DNA from: Paracoccaceae bacterium | Lineage (GTDB): Bacteria > Pseudomonadota > Alphaproteobacteria > Rhodobacterales > Rhodobacteraceae | Reading direction: 5' to 3' | Length of the DNA stretch: 64,000 nucleotides | Assembly (NCBI GenBank): GCA_947504705.1 | Contig: CANNIA010000010.1 | Location: forward strand, 34,546 to 98,545 | Shown: positions 8,836 to 17,080 of the stretch, in pieces | Layout of the letters: each line of letters opens with the position of its first letter | Numbering within the stretch: position 1 is the stretch's first letter | The notes under the pieces: model-generated | Databases searched by the model: none | Told to the model about the DNA's origin: nothing | Seen by the model: the letters and a program-made list of their open reading frames with translations, nothing else | Position numbers and translations under genes: made by a program

Positions 8836-10491
8836 CTAGCGGGAAAACCGCTTGTACTTCACCCGCTTCGGTTCCAGCGCGTCGGGGCCCAACCGGCGGA
8901 CCTTGTCGTCTTCGTAGGCCTGGAAGTTGCCTTCGAACCATTCCACATGGGCGTCACCTTCGAAGGCGAGGATGTGGGTGCAAAGCCGGTCAAGGAAGAA
9001 GCGGTCGTGGCTGATGATGATGGCGCAGCCGGCGAAGTCTTCGATGGCGGCTTCAAGTGCCTGCAGGGTTTCGACGTCAAGGTCGTTGGTCGGCTCGTCG
9101 AGAAGCAACACATTGCCGCCGGATTTCAGAAGCTTGGCCATGTGGACGCGGTTCCGCTCACCGCCTGACAGAAGGCCGACCTTCTTTTGCTGGTCGGTGC
9201 CCTTGAAGTTGAAGGCCCCGGTATAGACGCGGCTGTTCATCTGCATGTCGCCGAGGTGGATGACTTCTGCCCCGCCGGAGATTTCCTCCCAGACGTTTTT
9301 CGCCGGGTCGAGGGCATCGCGGGACTGGTCGACGAAGGCCAGCTTCACGGTTTCGCCAAGCTTAATTGTGCCTTCATCCGGGGCTTCTTGCCCGATGATC
9401 ATCCGGAACAGGGTGGTCTTGCCGGCCCCGTTCGGGCCGATGACGCCGACGATGGCGCCGGGGGGGACGGTGAACGAGAGATCCTCGATCAGCAGCTTGT
9501 CGCCCATGTGTTTCTTAAGGCCCTCGACCTCGATCACCTTGTTGCCAAGGCGTTCGCCGTTCGGGATGATGATCTGCGCAGAGGAGGAGCGTTCCATGAC
9601 GGTCTGGTTGGCCATTTCATTATAGCGCGACAGACGGGCCTTGCCTTTGGCCTGACGGGCCTTGGCGCCCGACCGGATCCACTCCAGTTCCTTTTCCAGC
9701 GCCTTTTGCTTGGTCTTGTCTTCACGGGCTTCCTGCTGCATCCGCTTGGCCTTCTGGTCGAGCCAGGCGGAGTAGTTGCCCTCGTAAGGAATGCCACGGC
9801 CTCGATCGAGTTCAAGGATCCAGCCGGTGATGTCGTCCAGGAAATAGCGGTCGTGGGTGACGATCAGGATGGTGCCCTTGTAGTTGATCAGGTGCTTTTG
9901 CAGCCAAGCGATGGATTCGGCGTCAAGGTGGTTGGTCGGTTCATCAAGCAGCAGCATTTCGGGCTTTTCAAGCAGCAGCTTGCAAAGTGCCACCCGGCGG
10001 CGTTCGCCCCCCGAAAGGGTGCTGACATCGGCGTCATCGGGCGGGCAGCGCAGCGCGTCCATCGCGACGCCGACGGTAGCTTCCAGTTCCCAGAGGTTAC
10101 CGGCGTCGATCTGGTCTTGCAGGGCGGCCATCTCGTCGGCGGTCTCGTCCGAATAATTCATCGCCAGTTCGTTGTAGCGTTCCAGAATGGCGGTCTGGGC
10201 CGCCACGCCAAGCATGACGTTTTCCTTGGCGGTCAGGTTCGGATCCAGATGCGGTTCCTGCGCCAGATAGCCGACCTTGGCACCCTTGGCGGCCCAGGCT
10301 TCGCCTTTGAAATCGGTGTCTATGCCGGCAATGATCTTCAAGAGCGTGGATTTACCCGCACCGTTGACGCCCACGACACCGATCTTCACGCCGGGCAGGA
10401 AGTTCAGGTGGATGTTCTCAAAGCAGGTCTTGCCGCCGGGATAGGTCTTGGAGACGTTCTCCATGTGGTAGACATACTGATAGCTGGCCAT
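8836..10491 (-). CDS. ettA: energy-dependent translational throttle protein EttA (ABC-F)
   Basis: An ABC-F ATPase that binds the ribosomal E site and gates the first elongation step according to the ADP/ATP ratio. The 551 residues are close to the E. coli length (555). Two nucleotide-binding domains are visible: the first with GVNGAGKST and LSGGERRRVALCKLL, the second with GPNGAGKTT and LSGGERNRVHMAKLL, and LLLDEPTNHLD / LLLDEPTNDLD Walker B segments. The interdomain linker (about 240-310) is charged and coiled-coil-like. The start MASYQYVYHMENVSKTYPGG is typical of EttA. There are no membrane segments. The gene is monocistronic and divergent from nadD. Confidence 0.96.
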   Translation of the reverse strand: MASYQYVYHMENVSKTYPGGKTCFENIHLNFLPGVKIGVVGVNGAGKSTLLKIIAGIDTDFKGEAWAAKGAKVGYLAQEPHLDPNLTAKENVMLGVAAQTAILERYNELAMNYSDETADEMAALQDQIDAGNLWELEATVGVAMDALRCPPDDADVSTLSGGERRRVALCKLLLEKPEMLLLDEPTNHLDAESIAWLQKHLINYKGTILIVTHDRYFLDDITGWILELDRGRGIPYEGNYSAWLDQKAKRMQQEAREDKTKQKALEKELEWIRSGAKARQAKGKARLSRYNEMANQTVMERSSSAQIIIPNGERLGNKVIEVEGLKKHMGDKLLIEDLSFTVPPGAIVGVIGPNGAGKTTLFRMIIGQEAPDEGTIKLGETVKLAFVDQSRDALDPAKNVWEEISGGAEVIHLGDMQMNSRVYTGAFNFKGTDQQKKVGLLSGGERNRVHMAKLLKSGGNVLLLDEPTNDLDVETLQALEAAIEDFAGCAIIISHDRFFLDRLCTHILAFEGDAHVEWFEGNFQAYEDDKVRRLGPDALEPKRVKYKRFSR

Positions 10492-10626
10492 GGGGGCTCT
10501 CCTGACGGGGCGGCGGTTTCGTGATGTTGCGCGCTATGTAGCGATTGTTCGGTGGAAGGGCAACGGCAGCGGTCGCTGAGTGAATTGGGGCTTTCGTCAG
10601 CGGGCGGCATTGGTTAGCCATTCTGA

Positions 10627-11232
10627 ATGCGGCAAGGTTTCCCGATCGCCCTTAAGGGCATGGTCATCGGCCTTCTCGGCGGGTCGTTTGATCCGGCGCA
10701 TGAGGGGCATGCGCATATCACCCGTGAGGCGCTGAAGCGGATGGGGTTGGATCAGGTCTGGTGGCTGGTTTCGCCCGGCAATCCGTTGAAGGCGCGGCAG
10801 CCGGCACCGATGGGGGATCGGTTGACGCGGGCGCGGGCGGTGATGCAGCATCCGCGGGTGAAGATCACGGCGCTGGAGGAGGCGTTGGGGACGCGGGCGA
10901 CGGTGGACACGATTGAGCGGCTGCGGGCGATCTATCCGAGGGTGACGTTTGTCTGGCTGATGGGGGCGGACAACCTGGTGCAGTTTCATCGTTGGGGTCG
11001 CTGGCGGGATATCCTGCGGTCGGTCGCGGTGGGGGTACTGGCGCGTCCGGGGTCCGGTGTCGCGGCGCGGATGTCGGTCGCGGCGCGGGCGTTCCGGGTG
11101 CATCAGGTGGACCGGGGCGAGACCCTGCGCGGGCATCAGCCGCCGGTCTGGTGTTTCGTGAACCTGCCGTTGAATGATGCCTCATCAACCGCGATCCGAG
11201 CCAAGGGCGGTTGGCGGTCGGGGCGGAGCTAA
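10627..11232 (+). CDS. nadD: nicotinate-nucleotide adenylyltransferase
   Basis: This enzyme transfers AMP to nicotinate mononucleotide in NAD synthesis. It has 201 residues, the usual length. The nucleotidyltransferase signature [15 protein letters not shown] (residues 18-32) holds the H-x-x-H motif; the later [16 protein letters not shown] and the terminal SSTAIRAKG (the ISST-R type) are also family signatures. The ATG at 10627 has no clear ribosome site, but the sequence MRQGFPIA before the core resembles NadD starts in related bacteria; an internal ATG at 10660 is the alternative. The 3' end overlaps the stop of the convergent MarR-GNAT gene by 4 bp. RsfS and RlmH, common nadD partners, are not here. 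Confidence 0.94.
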   Translation: MRQGFPIALKGMVIGLLGGSFDPAHEGHAHITREALKRMGLDQVWWLVSPGNPLKARQPAPMGDRLTRARAVMQHPRVKITALEEALGTRATVDTIERLRAIYPRVTFVWLMGADNLVQFHRWGRWRDILRSVAVGVLARPGSGVAARMSVAARAFRVHQVDRGETLRGHQPPVWCFVNLPLNDASSTAIRAKGGWRSGRS

Positions 11233-12107
11233 AGCGCCTTGGCCAGCCAGGTATCGGCTGGAATGTCGGTGAATGGTGCGGTGTCGGCCCAGCCGGTGGA
11301 GCGGTAGAGCGCCACGGCCTCGGTCAGGACGCGATTGGTTTCCAGCTTGAGGGTCCGCAGGTTCATCGCGCGGGCTTCAGCCTCGATCGCAGCCATCAGG
11401 CGGCGCGCAAGGCCCTGACCGCGTGCAGAGGCGGCGACCCAAAGGCGCTTGACCTCTCCCGTTGATGCATCAAGCCGTTTCAGGGCCACGCAGGCGACCG
11501 GCATTTCATCGGACCATGCGATAAGGAACCGCCCCAAAGGCGGGCGATAGCTGTCCGCGTCAGGGTCGGGAAGCGGGAAGTCCTGCGCATGGGCATGCGG
11601 GACGCGGGCTTCGAGTTCGGAGAAATAGGCGCGTTGGCAATCCTGCGCTTCGGGCGCGTCAGGGTCGGTGGGGCGAAGTTCGACCTGATCGCGGTTGAGG
11701 ATGGTTGCGATCAGGTCCATCGCGGTCAGGACTTCATCAGCACGGGAGCCGGCGCGGGTCAGGATCTGCGATGCCTGGTCATGGATGATTGCAAGGTAGG
11801 CGGCGACTTCGGCCTGACCGGTCGGCGTGAGCCGGGCAATGCCGCGGCGGCGGTCGGCGGGGTCGGTTTCCGTAGTGATCAGGTGTTCGCGCTCAAGGGC
11901 GCGCAGGAAGCGGCTCATCAGCCCGGAATCAAGCCCCAGTTTCGCGCGGATCATCGCGACATCGGTGCCTTCGGGGCGGACAAGGTGCAGCACGCGCGCG
12001 GCACCCAGCGGGCGGCCCCGACCCATAAACGAGGTATCAAGGGCCCCAGCCTCACGCACGACGGCACGGTTGAAGCGGCGAAGGCGGGCGATGGGGTCAA
12101 GGATCAT
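11229..12107 (-). CDS. MarR-type regulator fused to a GNAT acetyltransferase
   Basis: A 292-residue two-domain protein. Residues 1-140 are a MarR winged helix: [24 protein letters not shown] is the helix-turn-helix and [20 protein letters not shown] is the wing with the DxRRR-type motif. Residues 150-292 are a GNAT domain, with [20 protein letters not shown] holding the acetyl-CoA loop (RGQGLARR fits R/Q-x-x-G-x-A/G). MarR-GNAT fusions are known, but their substrates and regulons are mostly unknown. A near-ideal dyad 21 bp upstream of its start suggests autoregulation. It is divergent from dacB, so that dyad could also affect dacB. Confidence 0.9.
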   Translation of the reverse strand: MILDPIARLRRFNRAVVREAGALDTSFMGRGRPLGAARVLHLVRPEGTDVAMIRAKLGLDSGLMSRFLRALEREHLITTETDPADRRRGIARLTPTGQAEVAAYLAIIHDQASQILTRAGSRADEVLTAMDLIATILNRDQVELRPTDPDAPEAQDCQRAYFSELEARVPHAHAQDFPLPDPDADSYRPPLGRFLIAWSDEMPVACVALKRLDASTGEVKRLWVAASARGQGLARRLMAAIEAEARAMNLRTLKLETNRVLTEAVALYRSTGWADTAPFTDIPADTWLAKAL

Positions 12108-12127
12108 GTCGGACCTTGGTCAGTTAT

Positions 12128-12151
12128 TTTATCTGACAGTAGTCAGATAAA
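12128..12151. promoter_or_regulatory. 10-bp perfect inverted repeat, likely operator of the MarR-GNAT protein
   Basis: TTTATCTGAC (12128-12137), a 4-bp spacer AGTA, and GTCAGATAAA (12142-12151) form a perfect dyad. It lies in the 125-bp divergent region between the MarR-GNAT gene (start 12107) and dacB (start 12233). The size and symmetry are those of MarR operators. Binding by the adjacent regulator is inference. Confidence 0.7.
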
Positions 12152-12232
12152 TTGAAAACGCAAGCGGATGGTTTGCCCCACTGGTGGAATCGGGGAAACT
12201 GCGGCTAACTCGCGCAAAACGGGAGAGAGATT

Positions 12233-13714
12233 GTGCTGACACGGCGGATGATCTTGGGCGGGCTGCTGGCCGGGGTGGCGATGCCCGCGCTTGGCGAGAG
12301 CGTCGAGCGATCGCTGCGTCCGAAGCTGCGCCCTGCGTCGATTGGCAGCGCGGCAGGCAGCACGGGGGGTGTGTCCCAAGCCGAAGTCGAGGGGATGATT
12401 GCCGAGGCAAAGCTGGGGGGTGAGGTTGCCTTTGTGCTGGCCGATGGAGTGACCGGCCAATTGCTGGCGTCACGCAACCCCGATTTGCCGCTGCCGCCTG
12501 CGAGCGTGGCGAAGACGGTGACCTCGCTGTTCGCGCTGGAGATGTTGGGGGCGGGGTTCCGGTTCAAGACAAGGGTTCTGGCGACTGGGCCGGTTTCGGG
12601 GGGCATTGTGCAGGGCGACATCGTGCTGGCGGGCGGGGGTGATCCGACCTTGCAGACCGATCAGCTTGGCGATCTGTTGGCGCAACTGGCCAAGGATGGG
12701 CTGAAGGGCGCAACGGGGCGGTTTCTGTATTGGGACGGGGCCTTGCCGCAACTTGATGCCATTGCCGACGACCAGCCGGACCATGTCGGCTATAACGCCG
12801 CGATTTCCGGTCTGAACCTGAATTTCAACCGGGCCTATTTTGAATGGAAGAAATCGGGCAGCGACTGGCACTGCACAGTCGATGCGCGGGGCGACCGGTT
12901 TCTGCCTGTCGTCGAGATGGTCGAGGTTTCGGTCGCGAAACGGGATGCGCCGCTGTTCACCTACAAGCGGGGCAAGGTGGAGAAATGGACAGTGGCCTCA
13001 GCCGCCTTGGGCAAGGACGGAAGCCGTTGGCTGCCGGTGCGCGATCCGGGGGCCTATGTGGCCGAGGTGTTCCGGACTTTGGCACGCGCGCAGGGCATCA
13101 AGCTGGACCGCGCGGATCGGGTAGAGGTCTTGCCAAAGGGCACCGAGCTTGGCCGGGTGGAAAGCGAGGATTTGCCGGATCTTCTGCAGGACATGCTGAA
13201 GTTCTCAACCAACCTGACGGCGGAATGCGTGGGGCTGGCAAGTTCGGGGCAATCGGGGCTGAAGGCCTCGGCCAAGGCGATGACCGATTGGGTGGCGCAG
13301 GTCTTTGGCGTTGATTTCGACATGCATGACCATTCGGGGCTTGGCGGATCGTCGCGGGTGACGGCGGCGGGTATGGCCAGGATGCTGGTGCAAGCCGAGC
13401 GCGAAAAGCGCGGGTTGAAGCCGATCCTCAAGGAAGTCGGCATGAAGGATGACAAGGGCAATCTGGTCGAAGGCAGCAAGGTCAAGGTGCTGGCAAAATC
13501 GGGGACGTTGAATTTCGTGTCGGCCTTGGCGGGGCATATCGTGCCACCTGTGGGGCGAGAGCTGGTGTTTGCGATCTTCACCGGCGATCCGGAGCGGCGC
13601 GATGCGGTGCCGGTGGCGCAGCGGGAGGAGCCTGAGGGCGGCCACGCCTGGACCAAGCGCGCGCGGCGGCTGCAGGGGCAGTTGATCAACCGTTGGGCGG
13701 GGGCCTACGGCTGA
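12233..13714 (+). CDS. dacB: D-alanyl-D-alanine carboxypeptidase/endopeptidase (PBP4 family)
   Basis: A periplasmic class C low-molecular-weight penicillin-binding protein (S13 family) that trims or cuts peptidoglycan cross-bridges. It has 493 residues. A twin-arginine-like N-terminus (TRRMILGGLLAGVAMPALG) suggests Tat-type or ordinary export. The catalytic SxxK is SVAK (S91-K94), the SxN is STN in FSTNLTAEC near residue 326, and the KTG-type triad is KSGT near 426. The GTG at 12233 is preceded by GGGAGAGAG; an ATG at 12248 is the alternative and would remove the arginine pair. The gene is monocistronic. Confidence 0.93.
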   Translation: MLTRRMILGGLLAGVAMPALGESVERSLRPKLRPASIGSAAGSTGGVSQAEVEGMIAEAKLGGEVAFVLADGVTGQLLASRNPDLPLPPASVAKTVTSLFALEMLGAGFRFKTRVLATGPVSGGIVQGDIVLAGGGDPTLQTDQLGDLLAQLAKDGLKGATGRFLYWDGALPQLDAIADDQPDHVGYNAAISGLNLNFNRAYFEWKKSGSDWHCTVDARGDRFLPVVEMVEVSVAKRDAPLFTYKRGKVEKWTVASAALGKDGSRWLPVRDPGAYVAEVFRTLARAQGIKLDRADRVEVLPKGTELGRVESEDLPDLLQDMLKFSTNLTAECVGLASSGQSGLKASAKAMTDWVAQVFGVDFDMHDHSGLGGSSRVTAAGMARMLVQAEREKRGLKPILKEVGMKDDKGNLVEGSKVKVLAKSGTLNFVSALAGHIVPPVGRELVFAIFTGDPERRDAVPVAQREEPEGGHAWTKRARRLQGQLINRWAGAYG

Positions 13715-13720
13715 CCGGGG

Positions 13721-14182
13721 TCAGGTCAGGGTGACCCAAAGCGCATGGACCGCCATGTAGACCACAATCAGCGAGCCGATGGTGTAGAAGGTGGCGCGGG
13801 TTTCGTGCGAGGCCTGCGTGGCATAGGCGACGGCATGGGCAGCACGGGCGGCGACAAAGCCGTACATCAGGGCCTGCGCCAACCAAAGCGCGGGGTTTGT
13901 CGTGGTGAACAGAAGACCCGCGATCCAGAAGGCCGGGATATTCTCAAGGTCGTTGCGATGCATGCGGCGCGAGCGGTCAACGTAGTCGTTCAGGTCCATC
14001 TGCGCGGGGTCGGGATGCGGGTTGATCAGCCCGGGACGCAGGTCTTCGGGGCTGGCAAAGCCGGCGTGGACTTTCATCATCCGGTATACTGTCATCCAGC
14101 CCTGACCCATGATTTTCAGGACCAGAAGGGCCGAGGCGATGAGGTAAGTCGCGAAAACGGGGTTGCTGGGATCGAAGGCCAT
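13721..14182 (-). CDS. MAPEG-family membrane protein
   Basis: A 153-residue integral membrane protein of the MAPEG family (glutathione- and eicosanoid-related enzymes). There are four hydrophobic segments: near 11-30, 80-95, 101-120 and 130-150. The segment DRSRRMHRNDLENIPAFW is the family's conserved E-R-x-x-R-x-x-x-N-x-x-E-type motif in the form characteristic of this branch. A glutathione S-transferase or peroxidase activity in the inner membrane is possible, but the bacterial subgroup is not well characterised. The gene is divergent from a TetR regulator; tandem dyads lie between them. Its 3' end faces dacB with a gap of 6 bp. Confidence 0.87.
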   Translation of the reverse strand: MAFDPSNPVFATYLIASALLVLKIMGQGWMTVYRMMKVHAGFASPEDLRPGLINPHPDPAQMDLNDYVDRSRRMHRNDLENIPAFWIAGLLFTTTNPALWLAQALMYGFVAARAAHAVAYATQASHETRATFYTIGSLIVVYMAVHALWVTLT

Positions 14183-14212
14183 GATCGCTTCCCTTCTTTG
14201 GCAAGCGATTTA

Positions 14213-14249
14213 CTTACCGATGGTAGGTTGGTAGCTTACCAATGGTAAG
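14213..14249. promoter_or_regulatory. tandem inverted repeats, likely TetR operators
   Basis: Two dyads with the same half-site are found 22 bp apart: CTTACC-GAT-GGTAGG (14213-14227) and CTTACC-AAT-GGTAAG (14235-14249). The second is perfect, the first has one mismatch. They lie between the divergent MAPEG gene (start 14182) and tetR (start 14270), which fits control of both genes by cooperative dimers on one helix face. Confidence 0.72.
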
Positions 14250-14269
14250 GCGTCAAGGATGCGGTTGGG

Positions 14270-14863
14270 ATGAATACCCGTGAGAAGATCCTTCAAGTCA
14301 CGCGCGCGCTACTGGTTTCGGGCGGGATCGGTGCGGTGTCTTTCGATGCGATTGCGCGCGGGCTCGGGCTTTCCAAGCAGGCGGTTCTGTACTGGTTTCC
14401 ATCAAAGCAGGAGCTTCTGGCCGAGATGTTCGTCGGCTGGCTGACTGCCGAGGCGGATGCGGCGGTTGCGGCTTTGGCCGGTGCGGGGACGGGTGCCGAG
14501 GCGATCAAGGCCTTTGTTCCGGCGATTGCGGGGTTCCACTTTGGCAGTCTGGACCGGTTCCGGATGATGTATCTGGTGCCCCAGACGCTGCGGGGCGGGG
14601 CGCAGGACACGCCGGATGACGCGGTACTGGCGCGGATCCATGCGGCGACCTCGCGGCTTTACGGCGCGCTGGCAGAGCGGCTGGAGGGCGACCCGCTTGC
14701 AGCACGGCAAGAGGCGGTTGCGGTGCATTCGGCGGTGCTTGGGCTTTTGCTGATGGTCGGCCTTGCCGAGGCGGCGGGCGATCCGTTGAAGCATGCGTCC
14801 GACGATCTGGTGGCGGCGCTGGTCGCGCGGCTGACCGGCCAATCCGTGCCGGAGCCGGGCTGA
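14270..14863 (+). CDS. TetR/AcrR-family regulator of the MAPEG gene
   Basis: A 197-residue TetR regulator. The N-terminal helix-turn-helix spans MNTREKILQVTRALL... to KQAVLYWFPSKQELLAEMF (residues about 1-50), with the recognition-helix segment LSKQAVLYWFPSKQELL. The remainder is a helical ligand domain rich in alanine. The ligand is unknown. It sits divergently next to a MAPEG protein with operators between them, so it probably represses that gene and itself; a lipophilic or electrophilic ligand would suit the partner but is inference. The downstream DUF4242 gene is on the opposite strand. Confidence 0.9.
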   Translation: MNTREKILQVTRALLVSGGIGAVSFDAIARGLGLSKQAVLYWFPSKQELLAEMFVGWLTAEADAAVAALAGAGTGAEAIKAFVPAIAGFHFGSLDRFRMMYLVPQTLRGGAQDTPDDAVLARIHAATSRLYGALAERLEGDPLAARQEAVAVHSAVLGLLLMVGLAEAAGDPLKHASDDLVAALVARLTGQSVPEPG

Positions 14864-14914
14864 GGCGCTGCCGAGGGTCATGGTTTGCGGCATGACCCCC
14901 GCTGCCCGAGAAGG

Positions 14915-15193
14915 TCAGGCCGCCTTGCCAGTCCAGGGGCCGATGGTGGTGGCGATTTCGGTGATCGTATCGACCGGAAAGCCGCCAAGTTCGCCGTGAC
15001 GGAGGATCTCCTCGGCGCTGGGCGCGTCATGGATGCAGTAAAGCTTGTCCCCGGCGACAAGGGTTTGCTCCCAGATATAGGGCACGCCAAGACCGGCCAC
15101 GACGCCATTGGATTTGACGGCGATGTCGCGAAGCTCTTCCTTGGTGAGGGTGTTGGCACCTGGGACGGTGCGTTCGATCAGGTATTTCGGCAT
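14915..15193 (-). CDS. DUF4242 domain protein
   Basis: A 92-residue small protein of the DUF4242 family, which includes the nickel-binding Streptomyces SCO4226. The family's start MPKYLIERTVPGA and the later GVPYIWEQTLVAGDKLYCIH are conserved, and APSAEEILRHGELGGFPVDTITEI is the C-terminal helix region. It has a ferredoxin-like fold in the known structure. The ATG at 15193 has GGAG 7 bases upstream; an extra ATG 12 bases further upstream is less well placed. It is divergent from a large SARP-type regulator, and in this layout may be its target. Confidence 0.85.
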   Translation of the reverse strand: MPKYLIERTVPGANTLTKEELRDIAVKSNGVVAGLGVPYIWEQTLVAGDKLYCIHDAPSAEEILRHGELGGFPVDTITEIATTIGPWTGKAA

Positions 15194-15367
15194 GATGTTC
15201 TCCATTCGCGCGGGATTGCGCTTGAACGATTGGATGATTCGCAGCCCGGCATGTGTGCGGCTGTTGGCGGCGGGTGGAGGGGAAGCGATGGCCGCACACG
15301 GCGGCGCACACGGTGTCTGGTCTGACTGGGGCGATGCGCCAGTTTTCTGGCCGTTTTGGGGGGCGTG

Positions 15368-17074
15368 ATGCGGATCAGACTGCTTGGGCGACCGGCGATT
15401 GAGACCGATGCAGGCGAAGGGGTCGTGCGCGGCCTGCAGGCCTGGGCGGTTCTGGCGCGGGTGCTGTTGTCCAGCCGGCCGGTGCCCCGGCGGCAGCTGG
15501 CGGCGGAGCTCTTCCCCGAGACGGTTGATCCGCTGGGTGCCCTACGCTGGTGTCTGGCCAGCCTGCGGCGCGCGCTTGGCCCCGAGACGATGACCGGCGA
15601 TCCGATCGTTGCCAATCTGCCGGAAGGCTGCTGGGTGGATGTGCTGGCGATCGAGGAGGCGGAGTTTGATCCGCTGACGGCGGGCGAGTTGTTGGAAGAC
15701 AGCGCGACGGATGCCGGCGGCAGCGATTTCGAGACTTGGCTTTTGGTTGAACGGTCGCGGCTGGCGGCGCGGGTGGATGCGCGGCTGCGGCGGGATACGT
15801 TGGATGCGTTCGCGCAGGGTGATGCTGCCCGGGCGCTGGTGCTGGCGGGGCGGGCGGTGCAGCGCCAGCCCTATGACGAGGGCGCGCATGTGCATCTGAT
15901 CCGGGCGCTGGTCCTTTCGGGTCAGCCCGAGGCGGCGCGGGCGCATGCGCTTCGGATCGAGGCCGAGTTCATGCGGGAATTGGGCACGGCACCCTCGGTT
16001 GCGCTGCGGTCGGCGGCGCGGGCGGGGTTGGCGGACCCTCCGCTTGGGCCGGATGCGGCGACGGTGGTGCGCACACTTTTGCAATCTGGCACGGCGGCGC
16101 TGAATGTGGGCGCGGTGGATGCGGGCTTGGATTGCCTGCGGCGGGCGGCAGTGGCGGCAGAGGCACAGGGCGATCTTGGCTTGCGCGCCGAGGTGCTGGC
16201 AGCACTTGGGACAGCGCTGGTCCATTCGGTGCGGGGGCAGGATGACGAGGGGATCCTGCATCTGAAGCAGGCCGAGGAATTCGCCAATCAAAGCCAGAAC
16301 CGCGTGGTGGCCTGCCGTGCGGTGCTGGAGCTTTCTTATGCCGATGCGCTTGCCGGACGGCGGCCTGATGCCCAAAGGTTGGCCGAACGGTCACTGATCC
16401 TGGCCGGGGGCGACCCAGCCCTGTCGGCGACGGCGCAGGGCTTTGCCGGGTTCAATCTGATGGATTGGGGCCGTCATGCCGAGGCTGATCTAGCCTATGA
16501 GGCGGGCCTTGCAGCAACAAAGCAGGCGGGGACCAAGCGGCGCGAGGGTTGGATCCTAGGCCTTGCGGCCTGGGGCAAGTTACGGGCGGGCAAGCTTGAC
16601 TTTGCGGCGGACTGGGCGCGGCAGAGCATGGCGATCAGCGACCAGCTGGAATGGCTGTCGTTCCGGCCATGGCCCGAGATCGTTCTGGCCGAAGCCGAGG
16701 TTTTGCGGGGCAAGGCTCCCTCGGTGGTGCGCGACGGCTTGCATGCCACGCTGGCGATGGCGGGGCAGTTGAACGATCCTTGCTGGCAAGCCGGGGCCTG
16801 TCGGGCGATTGCGCTGACCTATGAGCGCGACCGCGAGCCGGAGGCGGCCCTGCACTGGCTTGATCAGGCGCTGGCGGCCTTTGCGACGGTCAGCGACCCC
16901 TATGCTGCCCTGCTGGTCCGGATCATGCTGGACCGGACCCGCATCACCCTGACTGTCGACCGCGAAGAAGCCCGGGCGCGCCTGCGTAAGCTTTTGGTCA
17001 CCGCCGCGCGGCTGCATGCCGAGGCCGAGCTTGACGAGGCGATGGAGCTGCGCGCGACGATTGGGGCGGCTTAG
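15368..17074 (+). CDS. SARP/BTAD-type transcriptional activator with TPR-like repeats
   Basis: A 568-residue regulator. Residues about 1-90 look like the winged-helix DNA-binding part (MRIRLLGRPAIE... DPLGALRWCLASLRRALG); residues about 120-220 are a bacterial transcriptional activation domain (ARVDARLRRDTLDAF ... GAHVHLIRALVLSGQPEAAR ... FMRELGTAPS). The rest is a run of helical TPR-like repeats (GLDCLRRAAVAAEAQGD, DEGILHLKQAEEFANQSQ). The family is frequent in actinomycetes but also occurs in proteobacteria. ATG at 15368 follows GGGGGG by 3-4 bases; GTG 15365 and TTG 15356 are alternatives. It is divergent from the DUF4242 gene. No target is known. Confidence 0.85.
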   Translation: MRIRLLGRPAIETDAGEGVVRGLQAWAVLARVLLSSRPVPRRQLAAELFPETVDPLGALRWCLASLRRALGPETMTGDPIVANLPEGCWVDVLAIEEAEFDPLTAGELLEDSATDAGGSDFETWLLVERSRLAARVDARLRRDTLDAFAQGDAARALVLAGRAVQRQPYDEGAHVHLIRALVLSGQPEAARAHALRIEAEFMRELGTAPSVALRSAARAGLADPPLGPDAATVVRTLLQSGTAALNVGAVDAGLDCLRRAAVAAEAQGDLGLRAEVLAALGTALVHSVRGQDDEGILHLKQAEEFANQSQNRVVACRAVLELSYADALAGRRPDAQRLAERSLILAGGDPALSATAQGFAGFNLMDWGRHAEADLAYEAGLAATKQAGTKRREGWILGLAAWGKLRAGKLDFAADWARQSMAISDQLEWLSFRPWPEIVLAEAEVLRGKAPSVVRDGLHATLAMAGQLNDPCWQAGACRAIALTYERDREPEAALHWLDQALAAFATVSDPYAALLVRIMLDRTRITLTVDREEARARLRKLLVTAARLHAEAELDEAMELRATIGAA

Positions 17075-17080
17075 GGCCGG

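Noticed and set aside
9187..10524. 445-codon frame opposite ettA
   Set aside because: Shadow of a GC-rich gene; ettA on the - strand has full ABC-F motifs.
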